From positions 7,708,110 to 7,772,109 of the forward strand of contig JASKMD010000008.1 of assembly GCA_030144725.1 (NCBI GenBank): DNA of 64,000 bases. The letters are read 5' to 3'. The stretch is from Haematococcus lacustris (taxonomy: Eukaryota > Chlorophyta > Chlorophyceae > Chlamydomonadales > Haematococcaceae). Position 1 is the first letter of the stretch, and each line of letters starts with the position of its first letter. Shown piece by piece: positions 40,038-51,590 of the stretch. The position numbers and the translations under genes are program-made. The notes under the pieces were generated by a model. That model was not told the origin of the DNA. It made no database searches and saw only the letters and a list, made by a program, of their open reading frames with translations.

Positions 40038-41540
40038 TGTGCTTTTGAGACGGGCGGTATCTTTTTCAAGGGAGTTTCCAGGGAGGTTCATGCAGTGCTG
40101 TCACACGTCAGTCTTGGACGTGCAAGTATGATGTCAGTGCCAGGGGCTGGAGCCGAGCACGGTCTGGTGACATAAAGGCAGTGTGCTGGGTGCTGGGGTG
40201 GTCTGAGCAAGCAAGATGTCTGTCACGAGGGACAGGCTGTCAAGGAGGCAGGATAGCAGCGCCAAGTCATAAGGCCAGGCTTGCGTGGCCTTGTAGAGGC
40301 CGCGCGGCCGGATCTTAGCCCAACTCAAGTTAGCTTAGACCATACTTCCTGGCAGCCATGCTGTGCCTGTCAGGGCTGCTCCAGTCTTTCCTAGGCCACT
40401 CAAGGCTTCTCAGCAGCAGGACACTCCCCCCTTGACCCAGCATGCCTTCCCTTTGCTGAGTGAGGGGCTGGGAGGAGCTCCACAGTGAAGTGTTTTGTCG
40501 GGCTCAAATGGAGGCCCTCGTGAAGAACGAGGGGGCTGCACTGCACGCCAAAACCCAACAAGCCAAGCTCTGCAACCTCACAAGCTGGTTTAGGCTGGAC
40601 GCATATCTCGGCTTGGGTAACTAAAACCTGCGAGACCGAGCACCTCGAATACATTGGCTTGAGCAGAAACTGCTGCACAGTAGTGAGGCTCGATTTCTTT
40701 TCGTTTGGTTCAGGAGCACATCTGTTGCGTTACCTGAAGTGCTAGAGAACCAGCTTAAGAGCAACATGTCACACTGAAACCCTAGTCAGACATGTCACCA
40801 TTCACAAGTCCATAGCCACTACTCATAGAAGACTGCTGGGCTGGATGAGTAACATGTTTCATATGTGAATGTCGTCTATTACAGACTGTCTACCGGTCTG
40901 CAAAGGTTAGTAGGGATTTCATAATCACTGGGTCTGCACGGTGGCTTTGGTGGCTGCCGACCTCCACTTGCGACACAGCAGGCATGACAGGCTTGCGCAG
41001 TTTACAATGTTGCCATGCCATGATGATTTGTCATAGGGACAGGATGAAGCACTCTCTACTCGTCCTCTATAAAGAATAAATGAAGACCATCAATATGTAT
41101 CACTCATGTCTAGCACTGAAGCACAGTTGCCCACCTCCTGCCCTCTCACAAATGTTGTCACAGCGACGACACCCACACGCAAGGCTGGCAGACAAGCACC
41201 CTAGACACCCAACCGCCCAGGTATAGTTTGGCACATGTCACACCTAATAGACAGTAATTGTCACATGTCTGCTGGCTTGCAAGCCACAGGCGCGGCACAG
41301 GCACCTGCAAATCCTTGCCCCACCAGCTGTCTACATGCACAGTCGTAGCCCACTTTATGGGTGCGCTGGTCGTCAACCAAGCTGTAATCACAAGGGATGA
41401 GTCATTCCCGTACACCGCGTCATCCTGCCTGATCATGCACTTGCTGCACACTATCGCACACTTACACACCTGTATGTACACCTGTAGATACACTAATAGC
41501 TGGAGGCAAGAGGAAGGGAGGGAGAAAGTGTCAGCTGCAG

Positions 41541-42297
41541 CTACAGGCTGGTCCACTTGGATGGGCTGGAAGAGCTGCCAGATGGATAGTAATGGCCAGT
41601 GCCACTGGACACTGTTTTGCAATCCACGAGCCTCCACTGCAAAGCAATGACGCCGTGCCCAAGATCAGCCAGCTGCGCAAAAGCCTCCTGGGTGACGTCA
41701 ATGTGGGTGCGGCTGCTGTCTCCACAGCACCAGCGCTTGTTGGAGTGATGGTTGCTCGGGTAGTGGCAGGGGCAGGCGTCGGCAATGGTCACAAAGATAG
41801 ATCGCTTGGGGTCCTTGCAGGCATTCTTGCGGTCAAGGGTTTGTCCGAACCCATCCTTGAAATCAGCATTCTGCAAGCAATTGCAGCAAATCAGCGCTGG
41901 ATGCATAGAGAACAGGCAGCAGACACATCAATTGAAGATGGACAACATGAATGCAATGGCGCACCTGGCAGCGAAGCTCGATGCATTTACCACAGCTTCC
42001 TCGGAACATGGGGTTTGTGTCCGAGAATGCGCCGATGTATTTGCCAGTCCGCACTTGGTCCCAGCGGAAATGGCAGTTAGCTCTGCGTAGTCACAAGAGA
42101 CAGGAATGGACTCGCCAAATTATCAACTCCCTTGGCACCGCGAATGATCAATATTGCGGGCCTACTCACGTCCTTAGGTCGCCGTCCTGCACGTCGAACC
42201 AGGTGCCGCGACCCTCTTGCCACCCAGGGTCGGCGGCAAAGGCAGACCAGGCGAGGATTGCCAGGCTCAAGGCGAGCACGAGGGACGCTACAGACAT
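41541..42297 (-). CDS. Secreted expansin-like DPBB protein, unit 4
   Basis: Exons 42170-42297, 41965-42082 and 41541-41870; same predicted 191-residue protein with all Cys motifs. Intact by eye. Confidence 0.82.
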
Positions 42298-43141
42298 GAA
42301 GAAGCAGCTGATGCAGTGCGACCAAGGTGGAATAAGCGGGTGTGTGTGAAATGCACAGGCTGTCGAATTTGACGCCCTGAACGTCACTCGTCACTCATCG
42401 TCGTTGGGCGGACGCACACGTGGAACAAGGGGCCGTAGTGCCGTTGTAGAGCTTCAAAGCTGGCTGGTAAGGATATGTGCTGCCGAGGTCGTGTCCACCT
42501 GCATCCGTATCCTCCTACGGCCGTTGGCCATCCATTTTCCGCCATGCTGTCGGTCCAGTGGATGATCAGCAATTTGACGTTTCATACAGAAGGCATCAAG
42601 TTAGCGCACCTACATCATAAAGCTTGGAACTGCCTTAACCCGAGGATCATTAAACGAGAAGCACTTTTTTTCAGCCATGACATACCTTAAAGCTGACATT
42701 TGCAATAGGCTGTAGGAGTGCCACCTGAATGTGTGTGCCCTTGTCTTCGTAAGCAGAAGTTTTGACATAAGCAAGCAAGCAGTAAGCCGTTAAGTTTTGA
42801 CACAACCCATCAGCAAAGGGCTCGAGGACGCTGCCGTCTGTGAGCACTACCGCCTTCGATGATACCTACTGATTATTTGGCTTCTATCACCTGTGTTATG
42901 GAGCCCAGACGGGGTGAGCTCAACAACTCCATTCTGGGCCATGACACTTCAATCTGTGAGATACCCATAAGGGCAAGTGGAAAAGAATCACAACTAGCCA
43001 CCCCACCCACCCTCACCACAGTGCCCCCGCACCCTCAGCAGTGCAGTTAACCGTCCCCCACTAGGGCCTCCAATTGAGCCGGACCACTAGGGCCTCCTTT
43101 AGAGCCGGACCACTAGGGACCACCAGGGACCACTAGCGTGA

Positions 43142-44472
43142 CTACTCAAATGGTGCTGTGTAGAGTATACCCAATGCACATGGACATGGTGCATGAGTGC
43201 CTACCATCTACACTATTGCCTGACCCAGGGGGCAAAAGTCTAGAGTTGGCATGACCTGCATGCACTAATGTAAGGTGATAACAGCTCAAGAATGGGGCAC
43301 ACACTGCTGTGCCGCAGCAGGCTGTTGCTGCTGCTGGGTCTTGGGTGGCTTGTCTCGCAGCCGCTTGTACCCATGCTCAGGGTACTCCTTGCCCTTCGCT
43401 GGCAGAGCTGCCTGCTCTGGCCAGTAGCACAGGTCCAGTGGCCGCCACCTGCTCTCCCCAATGCGCTGCATGTTCAGCGCTGCATTGCAGTCCCTGTCCA
43501 GCCACCTGCCTGGCTGTTGCGCTGGCTTGGCTTTGGCAGCCTTGCCCTGGGCCTTGCCTGTGCCCTTGGTGGGCTCAGCTGCCGGCTCAGCCTTCATGCG
43601 CTAGGCTGGTGGGGGAGTGCTGGACCCAGGCTCCGAGGCTGCAGGCTGTGTGGCTGCCTGGCTGCATGGGGCCTGTGGGGGCTTGCGGGGGGCCACTACC
43701 GGGCACCACATCAGGCCCCGCACTGGCTGGTCACGCTGCTGGCTCCAGGCTGGGCGCAGCAAGCGGGGTTCCCCGTGCCCTGCTGGGGGCTTCCAACCTG
43801 CACACATGGTGGGCTGATCATGGTCCAGCTCCTCCTCACAGGGCTGCTTGCCATTCACTGCTGAGCTGACCCGGGTGGTGCGGTGCTCATCCACAAGCAC
43901 CACCCTGCCCCGCAGCTTGTTTGAGCCCCTGGGCCTGCACAGCACCTTGCAGCAGGCACGCAGCACCGCATCAGCACCCCAGCCTCCCCTGGTGCCAATG
44001 CCAGCTGTTCCAAAGAACACCACCAGCTGCTTGGCCCGCCCATGGCGCTCCATGGACAGCTCAGCCACCTCCTCCTCCACATGCGGTCATGCACACAAGG
44101 CACACACATGGTGGCTGACATGGTGGCACCAGGTTAGGCATGACACAGTCAACTACTCTTTCACTTCATGCCCAGCCCACCACTTCTCAGTCCTTTACCC
44201 TCCCTCACACACACCCACCCTCACCTGCTTGAAGAACCGCTCCAGCGCCCGGTCCTGGGCTCCACACAGCCTCAGCCAACGGATTGCCCACTTGGGGTCC
44301 AGGTACACCTCCCACACCATGTCCCAGGTGGCCAGGGTGACGGTGATGTGCTTCAGGTTGGCTACCAGGGATGTGCCGGCTGAGCTGGCTGCTGCCAGGT
44401 GCTGGAGGTGGGGCTTGATCAGAGCTAGCCACCGCTGGGTGTCGCAGCGGGCATTGTTCAGCCATCGCGCGA
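43142..44472 (-). pseudogene. Fanzor copy, array unit 4
   Basis: As unit 3, with the linker TAG at 43598-43600 and the same truncated first exon. Differs from unit 3 by a few bases near the 5' junction. Confidence 0.85.
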
Positions 44473-45327
44473 TGTGCTTTTGAGACGGGCGGTATCTTTT
44501 TCAAGGGAGTTTCCAGGGAGGTTCATGCAGTGCTGTCACACGTCAGTCTTGGACGTGCAAGTATGATGTCAGTGCCAGGGGCTGGAGCCGAGCACGGTCT
44601 GGTGACATAAAGGCAGTGTGCTGGGTGCTGGGGTGGTCTGAGCAAGCAAGATGTCTGTCACGAGGGACAGGCTGTCAAGGAGGCAGGATAGCAGCGCCAA
44701 GTCATAAGGCCAGGCTTGCGTGGCCTTGTAGAGGCCGCGCGGCCGGATCTTAGCCCAACTCAAGTTAGCTTAGACCATACTTCCTGGCAGCCATGCTGTG
44801 CCTGTCAGGGCTGCTCCAGTCTTTCCTAGGCCACTCAAGGCTTCTCAGCAGCAGGACACTCCCCCCTTGACCCAGCATGCCTTCCCTTTGCTGAGTGAGG
44901 GGCTGGGAGGAGCTCCACAGTGAAGTGTTTTGTCGGGCTCAAATGGAGGCCCTCGTGAAGAACGAGGGGGCTGCACTGCACGCCAAAACCCAACAAGCCA
45001 AGCTCTGCAACCTCACAAGCTGGTTTAGGCTGGACGCATATCTCGGCTTGGGTAACTAAAACCTGCGAGACCGAGCACCTCGAATACATTGGCTTGAGCA
45101 GAAACTGCTGCACAGTAGTGAGGCTCGATTTCTTTTCGTTTGGTTCAGGAGCACATCTGTTGCGTTACCTGAAGTGCTAGAGAACCAGCTTAAGAGCAAC
45201 ATGTCACACTGAAACCCTAGTCAGACATGTCACCATTCACAAGTCCATAGCCACTACTCATAGAAGACTGCTGGGCTGGATGAGTAACATGTTTCATATG
45301 TGAATGTCGTCTATTACAGACTGTCTA

Positions 45328-46552
45328 TCAGGCGACCCCAACTGTTTAAAAATGACAGGAAACTGACCCTTGGCAGTCGGACGGCTGTAACTCTGCACTC
45401 ACTGCGCCAAATGTTATGCTAAATGATTCACCATGTAGCCAACCCTGCCAGCTACCGTTCACCCATCCAGAATTATTATGCACGCAATAGGTCGTGCACA
45501 GCAAAGCATCAAACTTGGTGATTCAAATTCAAGCCGTTGCGGGGCATGCAGTCATCGCTACGACCGCCCGCGCCGCTTTGGCTGCTCTACGCGAGCATGC
45601 GCGTCGGCAGCAACAGTCGGATCGGAGAACGATCACGGGAATGTGGCACCGGGCCCACCTCCTCCCCATACCTAGAGGGCAATGCCACAGCTCGACAGTT
45701 TGGACTTACAGCATCCTACTTACTAGGTTAAGCTCCTCTAGGACAGTTTTACAAACGCTCATACACAGATAAGCCATACTCTCACTTTGGTCTGTGACCC
45801 TTAACTCCCTTAGCCAATCTCAGGGCCAGAGCCATGCAGTCAGTCACACAACTCCACACCACGACAGAGTTTGGACTCGGCTCCTCTGATAGTTACACTC
45901 CCCTACATGCCATCCACCTGCGTGCAAAGTTTCAAAGCTCAACTGCCACCCCACAGCCCCCTGGCCTTATTTCTGCCTGGTGACCATGATGTAACTTTGA
46001 AGATGTCAAACTCAAAGAGGCCTGTGTTGTTTCTTTTGCGGTTTGTTTCAAGAGATCCGCCAATGAGTAAAGAACAACAATTCTATGTCGCTTTTCCTCT
46101 AGGTGCAACGGGTGCAACACAGTGAAGGGCACAGTGGAGGGGGGGGGGGGTAACCCCGGTGCTACCTTCGTGTGTGCCGACCCAAATGATGTGTTGGGCG
46201 AGAAGCGAAGATAGATTATGCTTCACCGGCCCCGTCTAGGTGCCCTGCACGCCCGGCAGGCATCGCGTTGGGTGTCAGCCGGACATTCCATTTGTGCACA
46301 ACCAGCTCACTACGCAAGGTAGATGGGTTCCCTGCGATGTGGCTCACCGTGCCAAGGAGACCCGTCTCGCCGCTGTGATTTGTTCGCGGGCACATGTAGC
46401 AGTACACGAGCAAAGACTCCAATAGCTAGCGCTGATGGTCAGATTACGCGGACTAACTCGTGGCTGCCAATGTGATAAACGCTATTGAAAACGGTGCAGT
46501 ATTGAGAGAGAATCTGCATGAACATTACCAACCCCATGTTGGGGCCGCCTGA
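45328..46552. mobile_element. Non-autonomous TCAGG element A
   Basis: 1225 bp, ends TCAGGCGACCCCAAC and GTTGGGGCCGCCTGA, TSD CTGTCTA (45321-45327, 46553-46559); empty site CTGTCTACCGG in other units. Right subterminal 90 bp resemble those of the 4.8-kb transposon. No transposase frame. Confidence 0.92.
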
Positions 46553-46672
46553 CTGTCTACCGGTCTGCAAAGGTTAGTAGGGATTTCATAATCACTGGGT
46601 CTGCACGGTGGCTTTGGTGGCTGCCGACCTCCACTTGCGACACAGCAGGCATGACAGGCTTGCGCAGTTTAC

Positions 46673-48899
46673 TCAGGCGTTCCCAACTACCTGAAAACCA
46701 CCCCCCTGTGATACGAAGCCCGTATCTCCGCAGCCACTCAGTCAAAAATATATGTAAACAGTGCTTTGAACAGAGGAGACTCATAGCTACGAAATGGCAG
46801 ACGCAGCAAAAACTATCTCGCTCTCAGCGGTGCTCAGTGCCTGTCCAAAGATAAGCATTTGAATTCATGCGATTTCGCCACATGCGAGGCGCGCCGCACT
46901 AGCACGCTTCGCCACGCTGTTGTGAGTGGCACCTGCAACACGCAGCAGCAGTCGGAACATGTTTTGCTTTTGGCATGTGGACGCGACGACGGCAGTCGTG
47001 ACGACTGGATACCACTTTGAGCTTTTGGAGCTGCTGCTGGCGCTAGTGCATTACCGGCTGCTCTACTACGCTTAAACAAGGTGCTAGGTGCAGTACGTGG
47101 TGTTGTCTCACCTTGCTTTGCTGCCCTCGACTTGTTAGCTGCAGGTGCCCCACGCTTACGGGACGTGCTTGCCGCTGCCAGCTGTTGCTGCTGCTGAGGG
47201 GGTGCACCAGCAGGCTCAGCCAGCTCAGGGGTGGTGCCTGCAGGTGTCAGCTGCTGCTGAGGGGGCGCAGCTGCAGCAAGCTTCCCACGGATGTGGGTGC
47301 ACACGTGGCTCAGTAGCTTGGGTACCCTCCAGCTCGTGTGTACCTCCTGCTTGTGAAACTGGAGGTATGACTGAAGCTGCTTTCCTGTCATCTTCATTGC
47401 CTCCTCGACAGTTGTGTGGCCATAATCATGCCCCCCCAAGGCAAGGGCATGGGCCGCTGCAAGCTACGGGCTGCTGGCCTCCCCACAGGGCTCTCTTGAG
47501 TTGGAATGAAGATGTCAGTTGGTGAGGGTGCTGGGCTGAGCTGCTCCGCCATGCTGCCCATGGGCCGGCCATTGCTATCCAGCCTTCCGTAGCCAGCCTC
47601 TGCACACCGCCTCAACACCTCCACTGAGACGGGGTGTTGCTCCAAAACCAGCAGCTTCTGCCTCTGCTTGAAGGTGAGTGGGGAGCGGTGGGGGCGGTGT
47701 TTGTTCCGGTAGATATGCACCTGACCCTGGAGGCGGTGTCGAGCAGCCCGTAGGGAGTGATTGGTAGCTGCCGCTCTGCATGCCACCTGCTGCAAAGCCG
47801 TGTGCTCACCCTGCAGGCTTTGGTGTGCTGCCTGCAGGTCGCCTAGGTCGCCCTGCAACCCATCCACTGTGCCCATAAGGGACTGCTCCACATCCCTCAA
47901 CCGCTGCACCTCAGCCTGCAGATCACGGTTTGTCGCTTGTGCCGTACAAGCTGCAGCCTTGATGTTGTTAGGGCAATGCAGATAGCCAGCCCTCGGCGAC
48001 TTGTTTAGTGCATGGAGATGGGCACTATGCGCCTTGCTTAATCTCTTCTTCTTCATGGTTAGGGACTGAGAGGGGTGGGGTGAGTGGCTGAGCGGGGCTA
48101 CGGGCTTGGCTTGGGGTGATGGGAGGTGAAGGATAAGGAGATGGGTGAAGGAGAGGTAGGGGGGAGGAGGCGAGGAGAAGGAGAGGTAGGGGGGAGGCTG
48201 GGCTGTTGGGAGGAGGGGCTATTGGGAGGTGGGCGGTGAGGACGAGGTTGGGAGATGGTGGGTCAAGCTGTGTTGGTGGTGGCCACGTGGCGGAGTGGTA
48301 AGCCAAGCTCGGTCGGCTCCTCGTGCACCTGTAGCCATCAGCATGTGTACCTTGTAAGCGGTATAACTTGTCACATACAAACCCAATGATTGAGTTGCAT
48401 AGTACCACGGACGCGTTAGTGAGTATGCTATAAAAAATCTGTGTGAGGTCAGGCTGTTTGTTCAATGGTGCAAAACATAAAGCGGATCATAGCTGGAGGG
48501 GGTGACTAGTCCCTACTGTGCCGCCCACCATTACAGCGATACAGCGCTGCCACACACAGTTTCGAGTTTCTTCACATCCTCGCCAAGCGGCCTGCACCAT
48601 CAGGAACCTCGCGCAGCCATGTTTGCCGGACTTCAGTGGTGTGCGCCACCGACATGTCGTGCATCGCTAACGGATAGCCAAGGACGTAGCTTACCGGTGT
48701 AGCTAACCACGGTCTGCGATTGGGCCACATTCGGGGTCACATGTGGCTGCCCGCATCGAAAGACTCCGATGGCAATTCCAGTCTTACATTAAACGCGCAA
48801 TACCACATCGCAGCAGACGCAACAAACGTTACATCAAAAGATTGAGTAGGTGGGCTGCAGTTGCATGAAGATTGCCAACCCCATGTTGGGAACGCCTGA
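46673..48899 (-). mobile_element. Internally deleted TCAGG element B
   Basis: 2227 bp, ends TCAGGCGTTCCCAAC and GTTGGGAACGCCTGA (perfect 15-bp TIR), TSD AGTTTAC (46666-46672, 48900-48906). Keeps only the two ends of a transposase gene related to that at 17636-21325. Confidence 0.92.
46834..48056 (-). pseudogene. Deleted transposase gene in element B
   Basis: N-terminal coiled-coil part (47465-48056; SPRAGYLHCPNNIKAAA, VLRRCAEAGYGRLDSNGR) is fused out of frame near 47465 to the C-terminal part (46834-47439; HDYGHTTVEEAMKMTGKQLQ). The full protein at 17636-21325 has [17 protein letters not shown] and [15 protein letters not shown] at the matching places. The RNase-H-like core, several hundred codons, is gone. 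Confidence 0.82.
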
Positions 48900-49441
48900 A
48901 GTTTACAATGTTGCCATGCCATGATGATTTGTCATAGGGACAGGATGAAGCACTCTCTACTCGTCCTCTATAAAGAATAAATGAAGACCATCAATATGTA
49001 TCACTCATGTCTAGCACTGAAGCACAGTTGCCCACCTCCTGCCCTCTCACAAATGTTGTCACAGCGACGACACCCACACGCAAGGCTGGCAGACAAACAC
49101 CCTAGACACCCAACCGCCCAGGTATAGTTTGGCACATGTCACACCTAATAGACAGTAATTGTCACATGTCTGCTGGCTTGCAAGCCACAGGCGCGGCACA
49201 GGCACCTGCAAATCCTTGCCCCACCAGCTGTCTACATGCACAGTCGTAGCCCACTTTATGGGTGCGCTGGTCGTCAACCAAGCTGTAATCACAAGGGATG
49301 AGTCATTCCCGTACACCGCGTCATCCTGCCTGATCATGCACTTGCTGCACACTATCGCACACTTACACACCTGTATGTACACCTGTAGATACACTAATAG
49401 CTGGAGGCAAGAGGAAGAGAGGGAGAAAGTGTCAGCTGCAG

Positions 49442-50198
49442 CTACAGGCTGGTCCACTTGGATGGGCTGGAAGAGCTGCCAGATGGATAGTAATGGCCAG
49501 TGCCACTGGACACTGTTTTGCAATCCACGAGCCTCCACTGCAAAGCAATGACGCCGTGCCCAAGATCAGCCAGCTGCGCGAAAGCCTCCTGGGTGACGTC
49601 AATGTGGGTGCGGCTGCTGTCTCCACAGCACCAGCGCTTGTTGGAGTGATGGTTGCTCGGGTAGTGGCAGGGGCAGGCGTCGGCAATGGTCACAAAGATA
49701 GATCGCTTGGGGTCCTTGCAGGCATTCTTGCGGTCAAGGGTTTGTCCGAACCCATCCTTGAAATCAGCATTCTGCAAGCAATTGCAGCAAATCAGCGCTG
49801 GATGCATAGAGAACAGGCAGCAGACACATCAATTGAAGATGGACAACATAAATGCAATGGCGCACCTGGCAGCGAAGCTCGATGCATTTACCACAGCTTC
49901 CTCGGAACATGGGGTTTGTGTCCGAGAATGCGCCGATGTATTTGCCAGTCCGCACTTGGTCCCAGCGGAAATGGCAGTTAGCTCTGCGTAGTCACAAGAG
50001 ACAGGAATGGACTCGCCAAATTATCAACTCCCTTGGCACCGCGAATGATCAATATTGCGGGCCTACTCACGTCCTTAGGTCGCCGTCCTGCACGTCGAAC
50101 CAGGTGCCGCGACCCTCTTGCCACCCAGGGTCGGCGGCAAAGGCAGACCAGGCGAGGATTGCCAGGCTCAAGGCGAGCACGAGGGACGCTACAGACAT
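49442..50198 (-). CDS. Secreted expansin-like DPBB protein, unit 5
   Basis: Exons 50071-50198, 49866-49983 and 49442-49771; same protein as the other units, with only scattered base changes outside the key motifs. Intact by eye. Confidence 0.82.
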
Positions 50199-51590
50199 GA
50201 AGAAGCAGCTGATGCAGTGCGACCAAGGTGGAATAAGCGGGTGTGTGTGAAATGCACAGGCTGTCGAATTTGACGCCCTGAACGTCACTCGTCACTCATC
50301 GTCGTTGGGCGGACGCACACGTGGAACAAGGGGCCGTAGTGCCGTTGTAGAGCTTCAAAGCTGGCTGGTAAGGATATGTGCTGCCGAGGTCGTGTCCACC
50401 TGCATCCGTATCCTCCTACGGCCGTTGGCCATCCATTTTCCGCCATGCTGTCGGTCCAGTGGATGATCAGCAATTTGACGTTTCATACAGAAGGCATCAA
50501 GTTAGCGCACCTACATCATAAAGCTTGGAACTGCCTTAACCCGAGGATCATTAAACGAGAAGCACTTTTTTTCAGCCATGGCATACCTTAAAGCTGACAT
50601 TTGCAATAGGCTGTAGGAGTGCAACCTGAATGTGTGTGCCCTTGTCTTTGTAAGCAGATGTTTTGACATAAGCAAGCAAGCAGTAAGCCGTTAAGTTTTG
50701 ACACAACCCATCAGCAAAGTGCTCGAGGACGCTGCCGTCTGTGAGCACTACCGCCTTCGATGATACCTACTGATTAATTGACTTCTATCACCTGTGTTAT
50801 GGAGCCCAGACGGAGTGAGCTCAACAACTCCTTTCTGGGCCATGACACTTCAATCTGTGAGTTATTCATAAGGGCAAGTGGAAAAGAATCACAACTAGCC
50901 ACCCCACCCACCCTCACCACAGTGCCCCCGCACCCTCAGCGGTGCAGCCAACCGTGCACCTGACCCAACCCTTGTACCCCCTCTTCCCCCCGTATGCCCC
51001 TGCCCAGCCAGCCAGCATGGACTGGGGCCCTGTTGACTGTGACTGACAATTCATGTTGCCGGCTCCCCGGTGGGATGGCGCCCTTATGCACACCCCAACA
51101 CGGCCACTCCGCTTCAATGATGTGGCTGAGTCCCTGAAATGTCCCTGAGTAAGAAGCGCAAGCGCCCCGGTTTCCCCGCACCGTGAACAGCCGGTAAGCC
51201 GGAACGCTTGACGAAAGGCTAGACACCCCGAAGCTAACGGACGACGCGACGCAGTGTGCACCACGCGCCAATGCGACTCCCTACATCATCACGATGTTGT
51301 GCGTGTGTTGTGCTTTCCCTTGTCTTCAGGTGCCAGTGGCGGTGGGCAGCACGATGTCAATCACAAGGGACAGGCTGTCAAGGAGGCAGGATAGCAGCGC
51401 CAAGTCATAAGGCCAGCCTTGCGTGGCCTTGTAGAGGCCGCGCGGCCGGATCTTAGCCCAACTCAAGTTAGCTTAGACCATACTTCCTGGCAGCCATGCT
51501 GTGCCTGTCAGGGCTGCTCCAGTCTTTCCTTAGCCACTAAAGGCTTCTCAGCAGCAGGACCCCTTGACCCAGCATGCCCTCCCTTTGCTC

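Larger units (their letters stand above)
32929..40459. repeat. Tandem-array unit 3 (with LTR element)
   Basis: Without the 3091-bp LTR element and its 5-bp TSD this unit is 4435 bp, equal to unit 4. It lacks the MITE and about 360 bp of the segment upstream of the Fanzor tail that units 1 and 2 keep. Confidence 0.92.
40460..44894. repeat. Tandem-array unit 4
   Basis: 4435 bp, near-identical to unit 3 minus the LTR element. Confidence 0.93.
44895..51590. repeat. Tandem-array unit 5 (two transposon insertions, Fanzor deleted)
   Basis: Begins like the others, is interrupted at 45328 and 46673 by two TCAGG elements, then continues through the expansin-like gene. At about 51290-51365 it jumps from the segment upstream of the Fanzor tail to the segment beyond the Fanzor 5' end, so the whole Fanzor copy is missing. 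Homology ends near 51590. Confidence 0.88.

Noticed and set aside
48278..48350. tRNA-like box A (TGGCGGAGTGG)
   Set aside because: No matching box B or cloverleaf could be drawn; it lies inside transposon B.
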